Below are positions 1 to 12,264 of a stretch of 49,142 nt of DNA, piece after piece. Origin of the DNA: Methylobacterium sp. DB0501 (lineage in GTDB: Bacteria > Pseudomonadota > Alphaproteobacteria > Rhizobiales > Beijerinckiaceae); NCBI RefSeq assembly GCF_011043735.1, contig NZ_JAAKGV010000032.1:1-49142 (forward strand). Reading direction: 5' to 3'. The translations under genes and the position numbers were made by a program. A model generated the notes under the pieces. That model was not told where the DNA came from, searched no databases, and was given only the letters and a program-made list of their open reading frames with translations. Each line of letters starts with the position of its first letter. The first letter of the stretch is position 1.

Positions 1-4296
<4,296 letters not shown>

Positions 4297-4500
4297 GATG
4301 CCGAAAGTGTGTGTGGGCGGCCCGCGGCCGCGTCGCGTGGAGCCAGTTAGCCACGGCATCGTTAACGCCCGATTAGGCACGGCGACGGGGCCGGCACGGG
4401 ATGGGACCCGTGGTGGGACATGTCCTGGAGCCGGTACCGCGCGCGTGGCGGGCGCGGTAAGGACGTGGGGCATTTCCGGCGAGAAGGGGCCTGTCGCGCG

Positions 4501-6543
4501 ATGTTTCGATCCCTGTACCGGCACGGCTTCGCCCGCGTCGCGGCCTGTGTCGGCCGCGGCCACATCGCCGACCCGGACGCCAACGCGGCCGAGATCCGGC
4601 GACTCGCCGAGCGGTGCGATTCGGACGGCGTCGCCGTGGCGGTGTTCCCGGAACTCTGCCTGTCGGGTTACGCCCTCGAGGACCTGCTGCTGCAGGAAAC
4701 GCTGCTGGAGCGGGTCGAGGCCGCGCTCCTCGCCCTCGTCGAGGCGAGCCGCGGGCTGATGCCGGTTCTCGTCGTCGGCGCGCCGCTGCGCCACCGCAAC
4801 CGGATCTACAACACCGCCGCCGTGATCCACCGCGGACAGCTGCTCGGGGTGGTGCCGAAGAGCTACCTGCCGAACTACCGCGAGTTCTACGAGAAGCGCC
4901 ACTTCGCCCCCGGCGCCGGGATCACGGGCGAGACGATCCGCATCGGCGGGACGGACGCGCCGTTCGGGACCGACCTGCTGTTTTCGGCGCAAGACCTGCC
5001 GGGCCTCGTCCTCGGCGTCGAGATCTGCGAGGACATGTGGATCCCGGTGCAGCCCGCCGCGCTCGCCGCGCTCGCCGGCGCGACCGTGCTCGCCAACCTC
5101 TCGGGCAGCCCGATCACCATCGGGCGGGCGGAGAGCCGGACGCTCCTGTGCCGCTCGACCTCGTCGCGCTGCCTTTCGGCCTACATCTACGCCGCGGCGG
5201 GCCCGGGCGAATCGACCACCGACCTCGCCTGGGACGGCCAGACCGCGATCTTCGAGGACGGCGAGCTGATCGCCGAAGGTGTGCGCTTTCCCGCCGAGCC
5301 GCAGGTGACGCTGGCCGACATCGACCTCGACCGCCTGCGCCAGGAGCGGGCGCAGATGGGCAGCTTCGACGACAACCGGGCGGCCGTGCTGCCGGGCGCG
5401 CCGGCCTACCGCCGGGTGCCGTTCCGGGTGGCTCCTCCGGAGGCGGATCTCGGCTTCCACCGCACCGTCGAGCGCTTCCCCTTCGTGCCGGCGGATCCCG
5501 CCCGCCTCGCCCAGGATTGCTACGAGGGCTACAACATCCAGGTCGCCGGCCTCGCCCAGCGCCTGCAGGCGATCGGCACGAAGCGGGTGGTGATCGGCAT
5601 CTCGGGCGGGCTCGATTCGACCCACGCGCTGATCGTGGCGGCCCGCGCCTTCGACCAGCTCGGCCTGCCGCGCTCGGACATCCTCACCTACACGATGCCG
5701 GGCTTCGCCACCTCGGACGAGACCAAGGCCAACGCCCACCGGCTGATGGCCTCGCTCGGCACCCGGGCCGCCGAGCTCGACATCCGGCCGGCCGCCCGGC
5801 AGATGCTCGCCGACATGCACCACCCGTTCGGGCGCGGCGAGGAGGTCTACGACGTCACCTTCGAGAACGTGCAGGCGGGCTTGCGCACCGATTACCTGTT
5901 CCGTCTCGCCAACCAGCACGATGCGATCGTGATCGGCACCGGCGATCTGTCGGAGTTGGCGCTCGGCTGGTGCACCTACGGCGTCGGGGACCAGATGTCC
6001 CATTACGCGGTCAATGCCGGGGTGCCCAAGACCCTGATCCAGCACCTGATCCGCTGGGTGATCGCGTCCGGCCAGTTCGACGCCGAGGTCGGCCGCACCC
6101 TGGAGGCTATCCTCGAGACCGAGATCTCGCCCGAGCTGGTGCCGGCGCGGGAGGGCGAGACGATCCAGAGCACCGAATCGAAGATCGGCCCCTACGCGCT
6201 GCAGGACTTCAACCTGTTCTACACGCTGCGCTACGGCTACCGCCCGTCGAAGATCGCCTTCCTGGCCCTGATGGCCTGGGAGGATTCCGCCCGCGGGCCC
6301 TGGCCGCCCGGCTTCCCGGAGGCGAAACGGGGGACTTACGCTCTGCCGGAAATCCGCTCCTGGCTCGGGGTGTTCGTGCGGCGGTTCTTCGGCTTCAGCC
6401 AGTTCAAGCGCTCGGCCCTGCCGAACGGCCCGAAGGTGGCGGCCGGCGGCGCCCTCTCGCCCCGCGGCGACTGGCGCGCGCCCTCCGACGGCAATGCCAG
6501 GATCTGGCTCGACGAGCTGGAGCGCCAAGTCCCGCAGGAATGA
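4501..6543 (+). CDS. nadE: Glutamine-dependent NAD+ synthetase
   Basis: Last step of NAD synthesis: amidates deamido-NAD with ATP, taking ammonia from glutamine. It has 680 residues, normal for the two-domain form. The N-terminal nitrilase-like glutaminase has the triad Glu51 (FPELCLSGY), Lys120 (VPKSYLPNY) and Cys176 (EICEDMW). The C-terminal synthetase has the P-loop SGGLDS at 368-373 and the family's YxLxDFNLF segment. I chose ATG 4501 because the protein aligned from memory starts MFRSLYRHGF..., with GAGAAGG about 13 bases upstream. An earlier in-frame ATG at 4420 would add 27 Arg-rich residues of no family character. The stop codon lies inside the first copy of a 16-bp tandem repeat (6527-6574). 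Confidence 0.96.
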   Translation: MFRSLYRHGFARVAACVGRGHIADPDANAAEIRRLAERCDSDGVAVAVFPELCLSGYALEDLLLQETLLERVEAALLALVEASRGLMPVLVVGAPLRHRNRIYNTAAVIHRGQLLGVVPKSYLPNYREFYEKRHFAPGAGITGETIRIGGTDAPFGTDLLFSAQDLPGLVLGVEICEDMWIPVQPAALAALAGATVLANLSGSPITIGRAESRTLLCRSTSSRCLSAYIYAAAGPGESTTDLAWDGQTAIFEDGELIAEGVRFPAEPQVTLADIDLDRLRQERAQMGSFDDNRAAVLPGAPAYRRVPFRVAPPEADLGFHRTVERFPFVPADPARLAQDCYEGYNIQVAGLAQRLQAIGTKRVVIGISGGLDSTHALIVAARAFDQLGLPRSDILTYTMPGFATSDETKANAHRLMASLGTRAAELDIRPAARQMLADMHHPFGRGEEVYDVTFENVQAGLRTDYLFRLANQHDAIVIGTGDLSELALGWCTYGVGDQMSHYAVNAGVPKTLIQHLIRWVIASGQFDAEVGRTLEAILETEISPELVPAREGETIQSTESKIGPYALQDFNLFYTLRYGYRPSKIAFLALMAWEDSARGPWPPGFPEAKRGTYALPEIRSWLGVFVRRFFGFSQFKRSALPNGPKVAAGGALSPRGDWRAPSDGNARIWLDELERQVPQE

Positions 6544-6574
6544 AGTCCCGCAGGAATGAAGTCCCGCAGGAATG
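6527..6574. repeat. Three tandem copies of a 16-bp unit across the nadE stop codon
   Basis: The unit AAGTCCCGCAGGAATG occurs three times without mismatch at 6527-6542, 6543-6558 and 6559-6574. The TGA of nadE (6541-6543) falls at the end of the first copy, so changes in copy number would leave the protein unchanged. It looks like replication-slippage duplication. Confidence 0.9.
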
Positions 6575-6733
6575 ATGTCGAAAGGCTGAGCCCAGAAACC
6601 CCTCAGGGGCGTATGCGTTGGTCGGGCCCCGGGGCTGCCGATGCGCCCCCGCACGGGAGCCCGACCCGCATGGCCGCCACGCCCATCGAGACCGACGCCC
6701 TGCCGAACGGCCCGCTGGACGACGCTGCGGTGC

Positions 6734-6892
6734 ATGATCGTGCTCGCCACGGACGCGGTCTGCTCGTCGTCGGACGAGCTGTAGGACGCCATGATGACGC
6801 TCTACCGGCAACGCTTCGGCCAGCAACTCGAAATCGCGGCGACTGACCAGATTCTCGACAATTGGAGTTTGTCCGAGTCGAATCAGCGATGA
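6734..6892 (+). pseudogene. Possible decayed small gene with an internal amber codon
   Basis: From ATG 6734 the frame reads MIVLATDAVCSSSDEL, then TAG at 6782-6784, then continues in the same frame as DAMMTLYRQRFGQQLEI... to a TGA at 6890-6892. The stretch after the stop is not biased to Arg/Gly/Ala as antisense shadows are here, and reads like a real protein end. I do not recognise the family. It may be a fragment of a larger gene broken by a point mutation, or chance; the overall evidence is thin. Confidence 0.25.
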
Positions 6893-6973
6893 GGCCGGGC
6901 GATCCCGTGTTGCAGTCGTGTAGCGCAACCGTTTCTTGTACCGTTCCGAGGCTCCCGATGCACACATTTTCGT

Positions 6974-7056
6974 GATTTGGCCGCGTCGCACCTAACGTCA
7001 TGGCCGAGATTGCGGTGGCGCCGCGCGGCGACGCCTGACATAGTCTCGGCCAAATC
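6974..7056 (+). promoter_or_regulatory. Overlapping, mutually exclusive stems upstream of a small gene
   Basis: GATTTGGCCG (6974-6983) is the exact complement of CGGCCAAATC (7047-7056). TGGCCGAGA (7001-7009) is the exact complement of TCTCGGCCA (7044-7052). The two pairings share 7047-7052 and cannot form together. The pair ends 51 bases before the start at 7108, so a leader RNA could switch between them. Between the arms is a further GC-rich hairpin candidate (around 7017-7036). That it is a regulatory switch is inference. Confidence 0.35.
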
Positions 7057-7107
7057 AGCCGCTAGCGAATGGACGCCATGGCAGCACCTGCGAGCGGAGG
7101 CGATCCG

Positions 7108-7335
7108 ATGCGAAGCTACAACCTGTTCTGCCTGAAAAGCCTCGACGGGCTGGTCTGCGCGGTGCCGGAGGATTACGCCGTGCCGGTCTTCGTGACCGAG
7201 GCGCGCTGGGCCTTCGGCGGCAAGCTCGACGGCAGCACGCCCCGCCCGGTCGGCTTCGACGGCGCCGCCGCGGCGACCGCGGTCCGCTTCAACGGCTTCT
7301 ACCTGTTTCAGAGCCTGTCGCAGGCGCAGGGCTGA
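7108..7335 (+). CDS. Small protein of unknown function (75 aa)
   Basis: I do not recognise this family. The protein begins MRSYNLFCLKSLDGLVC and contains the pattern VPVFVTEARWAFGG followed by an Ala-rich stretch and FNGFYLFQSLSQ. It is compact, not membrane-spanning, and has two Cys near the N-terminus. I prefer ATG 7108 over ATG 7069 because a clean GGAGG sits seven bases before it; the longer form would add 13 residues of low-complexity sequence. Aromatic residues and even amino-acid use argue for real coding. It stands alone between nadE and the PilZ gene, behind the competing-stem leader at 6974-7056. Confidence 0.7.
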   Translation: MRSYNLFCLKSLDGLVCAVPEDYAVPVFVTEARWAFGGKLDGSTPRPVGFDGAAAATAVRFNGFYLFQSLSQAQG

Positions 7336-7449
7336 CCGTTATCCGCGGGAGAGGACGAGAGAGTCGGGCATCGCGGCGAGCATTCCTTAAAGATCGCCGG
7401 GGCACCATGCCGGCATCCGAAACCCGCGAGGTCGAACGGGGCTGGGCCG

Positions 7450-7836
7450 ATGTCCGACATGTCCGAATTGCGCAGGGAGACCCGCCTGCGGACGTTCCTG
7501 AAGGGGCGCATCGTTTTCAACAACGGCAATTCCAGCATGGATTGCCTGGTGCGGGACCTCTCCGGATCCGGCGCCCGCCTGATGCTCAGCCAGACCGCGA
7601 CGCTGCCCGAGGGCTTCGATCTCCTCATCCCGGCCAAGGACCGCACCCACAAGGCTGTCCTGCGCTGGCGCCGGGAAGACAGCATCGGCGTGACCTTCAC
7701 GGACGAGGCCGCCCGCGCGCAGGACCCCGATCCGGACGCCCTCCTCGCCCGCATCCAGGAGTTGGAGACCGAGAACGCCTCCCTGCGGCGCCAGCTGAAG
7801 GACGCGGAGGCGATGCTGCTCGACCGGATGCCGTGA
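7450..7836 (+). CDS. PilZ-domain protein, putative cyclic-di-GMP receptor
   Basis: 128 residues. The PilZ signature is visible: the RRETRLR arginine cluster at about 8-14 and DLSGSGARL at about 36-44 (the D/N-x-S-x-x-G element), the two parts that clamp cyclic-di-GMP in known PilZ proteins. The beta-barrel runs to about residue 85. The rest (ALLARIQELETENASLRRQLKDAEAM) is a heptad-patterned coiled coil, so the protein probably dimerises or docks to a partner. It is a single-gene unit followed by a GC hairpin at 7870-7899. Ligand binding is inferred from the motif; the target process cannot be read from the neighbours. Confidence 0.85.
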   Translation: MSDMSELRRETRLRTFLKGRIVFNNGNSSMDCLVRDLSGSGARLMLSQTATLPEGFDLLIPAKDRTHKAVLRWRREDSIGVTFTDEAARAQDPDPDALLARIQELETENASLRRQLKDAEAMLLDRMP

Positions 7837-7869
7837 TGCGGCGCCCGGCAGGGGCGCCCTCAACGGACG

Positions 7870-7899
7870 AAGGGCCGCCCCGTCGCCGGGGCAGCCCTT
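7870..7899. terminator. GC-rich hairpin after the PilZ gene
   Basis: AAGGGC-C-GCCCC pairs with GGGGC-A-GCCCTT around the loop GTCGCC: 11 base pairs with one internal mismatch. There is no clear T-run on either side, so it may act as a 3' RNA-end stabiliser or weak terminator. It could serve the PilZ gene on the plus strand and the micro-ORF transcript on the minus strand. Confidence 0.5.
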
Positions 7900-7950
7900 C
7901 CATTGCCGGACCGCGGTCCGACCGATCATTCAGGATCACCGAGTGATCCG

Positions 7951-7968
7951 TCAGGATCTACCGATCCT
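7951..7968. terminator. Perfect 7-bp hairpin downstream of the micro-ORF
   Basis: CAGGATC and GATCCTG flank the loop TACC. On the minus strand it begins about 20 bases after the micro-ORF stop. A second weaker dyad (GATCACCGAGTGATC, around 7933) follows. Its terminator role is inferred from position only. Confidence 0.35.
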
Positions 7969-7986
7969 GGATTGCTCGTCGTACGC

Positions 7987-8058
7987 TCAGGCCGTGAAGC
8001 CGGAGGCGACGATCCAGGTCCGGCGCGCAGACGACCGCGGCTGATGACAATGAGACAC
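7987..8058 (-). CDS. Micro-ORF (23 aa) with a perfect extended Shine-Dalgarno
   Basis: On the minus strand GTG 8058 opens a 23-codon frame reading VSHCHQP... and ending ...WIVASGFTA, stop at 7987-7989. The upstream AAAGGAGGTGATCC (8060-8073) is the full complement of the 16S rRNA 3' tail, with seven bases between GGAGG and GTG. A promoter-like TTGCAC-N16-TACATT lies just upstream. The peptide has no membrane segment and no family that I can name. It could be a real small protein, a leader peptide whose translation matters more than its product, or an RNA that sequesters ribosomes. The unit is isolated: no minus-strand gene follows it. Confidence 0.5.
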   Translation of the reverse strand: MSHCHQPRSSARRTWIVASGFTA

Positions 8059-8093
8059 TGGATCACCTCCTTTCTGTTGTTGCCGATGACCCG

Positions 8094-8121
8094 AATGTAA
8101 CCACCCGGCGGCATTGTGCAA
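8094..8121 (-). promoter_or_regulatory. Promoter-like sequence for the micro-ORF
   Basis: Read on the minus strand: TTGCAC (8121-8116), 16 bases, TACATT (8099-8094). This resembles a housekeeping-sigma promoter and would start RNA near 8087, giving a leader of about 30 bases that is mostly the Shine-Dalgarno region. Confidence 0.4.
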
Positions 8122-8194
8122 TGCGGTCTGGGCGCGGCGAAGGGTCCGCACGTCCGCACCTTGACCTCGGCCTTCTCCCGATCATCTCCCCCGC

Positions 8195-9256
8195 ATGAAG
8201 AACCGTGGCTTCCTCAAGCTCGCCAGCGCCATGACCGTGATGACGCTCGGCGGCGTCGGCTACGCGGCGCACAAGCGCAGCCGCAACCCCTACTACCGCG
8301 GCCCGGTCAGCGACCATTTCGACGGGTTGCGGTTCTTCTCGCCGGGGCAGCCTCAGGACAAGGGCGTGGGCGAGGTGGCGCGCTGGCAGCTGAGCGGCGG
8401 CCGGGAGGCCTGGCCGGCGCGCTTTCCGAGCCCGTTCCCGCAGGATGCGCCGCCGGAGCGGGTCGAGGGCTTGCGGGTCGTCCATATCGGGCATGCGAGC
8501 CTGCTGATCCAGGTCGCCGGACGCAACATCCTGATCGACCCGGTCTACGCCCGGCGCGCGAGCCCGGTGGGCTTCAGCGGCCCCAAGCGCGTGAACCCGC
8601 CGGGCATCGCCTTCGGCGCCTTGCCGCCCATCGACGCGGTGCTCGTCACCCACAACCACTACGACCATCTCGACGGGCCGATCCTGGCCCGGCTCTGGGC
8701 CGAGCACGCGCCGACCTTCGTCGCACCGCTCGGCAACGACGCGATCCTGCGCAGCTACGACGCCACGATCCCGGTCGAGACCCGGGACTGGGGCGGCGCG
8801 GTCGATCTCGGCGGCGGGATCGTCGTGCATCTCGTGCCGGCCCATCACTGGTCGGCCCGGGGCGTGAACGACCGGCGCATGGCGCTGTGGTGCGCCTTCG
8901 TGCTCACCACCCCGCAGGGGGTGCTCTACCATGTCGGCGATACCGGCTACGGCGACGGGGCGATCTTCCGGGACGTGCGCGCGCGCTTCGGCGCCCCCCG
9001 CCTCGCCACTCTGCCGATCGGCGCTTACGAGCCGCGCTGGTTCATGCAGCCCCAGCACATGAACCCGGACGAGGCGGTGCGCGCCTTCCTCGATGTCGGG
9101 GCCGGGCAGGGTCTGGGCCACCATTGGGGCACGTTCCGTCTCACCCACGAGGGCGCGGGCGAGCCGGCGGAGGCGCTGGGTCGGGCGCTCGCGGCATCGG
9201 AAGTGCCGGCGGAACGGTTCCTCGCGCTCAGGCCGGGGCAGGTGTGGGGTGGGTAG
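8195..9256 (+). CDS. Metallo-beta-lactamase-fold hydrolase, UlaG/NAPE-PLD-like
   Basis: 353 residues. A hydrophobic N-terminus (LKLASAMTVMTLGGVGYAA) suggests a membrane anchor or uncleaved signal. The zinc site is clear: THNHYDHLD with His153, His155, Asp157 and His158, a later PAHHWS, and GDTGYGDG. The segment IGAYEPRWFM is typical of bacterial homologues of N-acyl-phosphatidylethanolamine phospholipase D. The fold and metal site are secure. The substrate is not; a phosphodiester or lactone is plausible. The upstream region has no strong ribosome-binding site. It converges on hslU, with a long palindrome in between. Confidence 0.85.
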   Translation: MKNRGFLKLASAMTVMTLGGVGYAAHKRSRNPYYRGPVSDHFDGLRFFSPGQPQDKGVGEVARWQLSGGREAWPARFPSPFPQDAPPERVEGLRVVHIGHASLLIQVAGRNILIDPVYARRASPVGFSGPKRVNPPGIAFGALPPIDAVLVTHNHYDHLDGPILARLWAEHAPTFVAPLGNDAILRSYDATIPVETRDWGGAVDLGGGIVVHLVPAHHWSARGVNDRRMALWCAFVLTTPQGVLYHVGDTGYGDGAIFRDVRARFGAPRLATLPIGAYEPRWFMQPQHMNPDEAVRAFLDVGAGQGLGHHWGTFRLTHEGAGEPAEALGRALAASEVPAERFLALRPGQVWGG

Positions 9257-9358
9257 GCGGAGCCTTGGTTTCTGGTCCCAGGCGGACCTGACACCCTCCG
9301 GGGTCGTACCGGAGCCGCAGGACGGTTCAGGACGAAGCGGACGGCTCTCCTCGGCCCT

Positions 9359-9433
9359 CGTCTCCGACATGCAGGGTCAATCCCGGGCTCCCACCTGCGG
9401 CGAGCCCCGGGATGATCCTGCATGTCGGAGACG
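9359..9433. repeat. 75-bp imperfect palindrome between convergent genes
   Basis: Arms 9359-9390 and 9402-9433 pair at 28 of 32 positions, the outer 17 (CGTCTCCGACATGCAGG) perfectly, around an 11-base loop. It sits between the ends of the hydrolase gene and hslU. It can serve as a bidirectional terminator and has the look of a dispersed REP-like palindromic element. No second copy occurs in this window. Confidence 0.75.
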
Positions 9434-9457
9434 CCGAACGGCTCCGATCGCGGATGA

Positions 9458-10771
<1,314 letters not shown>

Positions 10772-10832
10772 GAGGCTCTTCGGGCGGGCCCACGGCCCTG
10801 TGCGAGTGGGGTGAGGGCGAGGTGGCCGCCCG

Positions 10833-11396
10833 TCAGGCGGCGTCCAGGCTCTCGATCACCAGGCTGCCGTTGGTGTAGACGCAGATCTCGGCGGCGATCC
10901 GCATGGCGCGGCGCACGATCGCCTCGGCGTCGAGATCCTGCTCCTCCAACGCCCGGGCGGCGGCGAGGGCATAATTGCCGCCGGACCCGATCGCCATCAC
11001 GCCGCCCTCGGGCTCCAGCACGTCGCCGGCCCCGGACAGCAGCAGGCTCACATCCTTGTCGGCGACCAGCATCATCGCCTCGAGGCGGCGCAGGTAGCGG
11101 TCGGTGCGCCAATCCTTGGTCAGCTCGACGCAGGCCCGGGTGAGCTGGCCCGGATACTGCTCCAGCTTGGCCTCCAGCCGCTCGAACAGCGTGAAGGCGT
11201 CGGCGGTGGCGCCGGCAAAGCCCCCGATCACCGAGCCCTTGGCGAGGCGGCGTACCTTGCGGGCATTGCCCTTCACGATGGTCTGGCCGAGGCTGACCTG
11301 CCCGTCGCCCCCGATCACCACCCGGCCGCCCTTGCGCACCATCAGGATCGTCGTCGCATGCATGCGGGGGGCGCCCCCCGCGTCGTCGTTGGCCAA
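10833..11396 (-). CDS. hslV: ATP-dependent protease peptidase subunit HslV (ClpQ)
   Basis: 187 residues if started at TTG 11396. The N-terminal threonine hydrolase begins at TTILMVRKGG (Thr15 in this numbering). GDGQVSLGQT and KVRRL follow as in the family. The start is TTG: GGAGAG sits six bases before it, whereas the internal ATG at 11363 has only an 18-bp perfect palindrome (11364-11381) in front. Other alphaproteobacterial HslV proteins also carry a short extension before the catalytic Thr, which must be removed for activity. It is first in the operon with hslU. I could not find a convincing heat-shock promoter upstream. Confidence 0.96.
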   Translation of the reverse strand: MANDDAGGAPRMHATTILMVRKGGRVVIGGDGQVSLGQTIVKGNARKVRRLAKGSVIGGFAGATADAFTLFERLEAKLEQYPGQLTRACVELTKDWRTDRYLRRLEAMMLVADKDVSLLLSGAGDVLEPEGGVMAIGSGGNYALAAARALEEQDLDAEAIVRRAMRIAAEICVYTNGSLVIESLDAA

Positions 11397-11595
11397 GGAT
11401 GTCTCTCCAGGCAGGCTGTCTCGCGTCGTGCTGCGGCGTAGGTGGGGGTTGCGGGGCCGTTCGTCCAGCGGGGCGGGATGCGGAGCGGGGATCCTGGCGA
11501 AAGGCCTGTATCTGACGTAGGGTGACGGGCCATGGTGGAACGAATCGGCCCCTCATTGGTCCCGCCGGGCATCCAATGCCCAGAGGCGGCCCGCA

Positions 11596-11829
11596 ATGCC
11601 CAAGGGTGACCCGAAGCACCGCGCAAAACGGTTCGACGAAGGAGCCAAGCTGCTCGCTTCCTTGTTCAACTCATTGGCTATCGCGGTCTTCGGGGCCGCT
11701 TTCGTGATCCCGGTCACGCATGGCCGGTACGATGTCTTCGCCCATGGAGGGGGACTTCTCCTCATCGCAGGCGAATGCTTCCACCTCGCCGGCCAAGCCG
11801 CGCTTCGCTTCCTCGGAGCAGAGGACTGA
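11596..11829 (+). CDS. Small two-helix membrane protein of unknown function (77 aa)
   Basis: A basic N-terminus (MPKGDPKHRAKRFDEGAK) is followed by two hydrophobic stretches, about 20-42 and 51-72, so both ends probably face the cytoplasm. I do not recognise a family. It is followed six bases later by another small gene with a hydrophobic segment (amber-interrupted); together they look like a gene pair. They lie in a stretch that also holds a truncated kinase, so this may be a remnant island between hslV and the helicase gene. Confidence 0.6.
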   Translation: MPKGDPKHRAKRFDEGAKLLASLFNSLAIAVFGAAFVIPVTHGRYDVFAHGGGLLLIAGECFHLAGQAALRFLGAED

Positions 11830-11834
11830 CACCG

Positions 11835-12087
11835 ATGACGACCGCTTACGCATGGTAGATCCTCGGCGTGAGCGCCACGCTGATCACCGGCGGCCTGCCC
11901 GCCCTCAAGGTCGCGTCGGATCTCTACGATCGAAAGACACGGGAGATCGAGGAGCGGCGGGCTGCCGGGGAGTGGAGTCGGCTGGAGGACCGACGCACCG
12001 TGCAGCAGATCGAGGCCGGGCGGGCTTCCGGCCTTGTTCATCCGCCTCCGTCGATCGACTTGATCTTGATCGCCGAGAGGCCGCTCC
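11835..12087 (+). pseudogene. Small membrane gene interrupted by an amber codon
   Basis: ATG 11835 reads MTTAYAW, then TAG (11856-11858), then in the same frame ILGVSATLITGGLPALKVA and a charged region (KTREIEERRAAGEW...VQQIEAGRAS). Reading the TAG as one Trp would give a normal membrane segment, so the simplest view is a TGG-to-TAG mutation. Alternatively translation restarts at GTG 11868. The frame has no stop before the next ATG (12088) and runs on into it, so the original 3' end is also lost. Family unknown. Confidence 0.5.
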
Positions 12088-12228
12088 ATGCTGATCGTGT
12101 TCGCCGGCCTGCCCGGGACCGGAAAGACGACGATCTCCCGCGCCGTCGCCCGCGCCCTCGCGGCGACTCATCTGCGCGTCGACGTCATCGAGCAGGCGAT
12201 CCGGGATGCGGGCGTGCCGGCGCGCTGT
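12088..12228 (+). pseudogene. Truncated P-loop kinase (N-terminal 45 residues only)
   Basis: It begins MLIVFAGLPGTGKTTISRAV: a textbook Walker A of small-molecule kinases of the AAA_33/gluconokinase-like group. It continues to VIEQAIRDAG, and then the family character stops at about residue 45. The frame runs on, but only as the antisense of the helicase gene that ends at 12265. So the 3' three-quarters of the gene is deleted, with the junction near 12225-12264. GAGAGG precedes the ATG, so the start is intact. Any function is lost. Confidence 0.7.
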
Positions 12229-12264
12229 CCGGTCCCAGCGAGGGGACGGAACGACGCCGGCCCC

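Noticed and set aside
4420..4500. Earlier ATG for NAD synthetase
   Set aside because: Adds an Arg-rich extension without family similarity; ATG 4501 fits known N-termini.
6404..6991. 195-codon minus-strand frame overlapping the nadE end
   Set aside because: Overlaps nadE antisense and has no ribosome-binding site or family feature.
8057..8075. ACTGGATCACCTCCTTTCT-like stretch identical to the 3' end of 16S rRNA on the plus strand
   Set aside because: Nothing upstream resembles 16S rRNA. On the minus strand it is a ribosome-binding site correctly spaced to a GTG, which explains it better.
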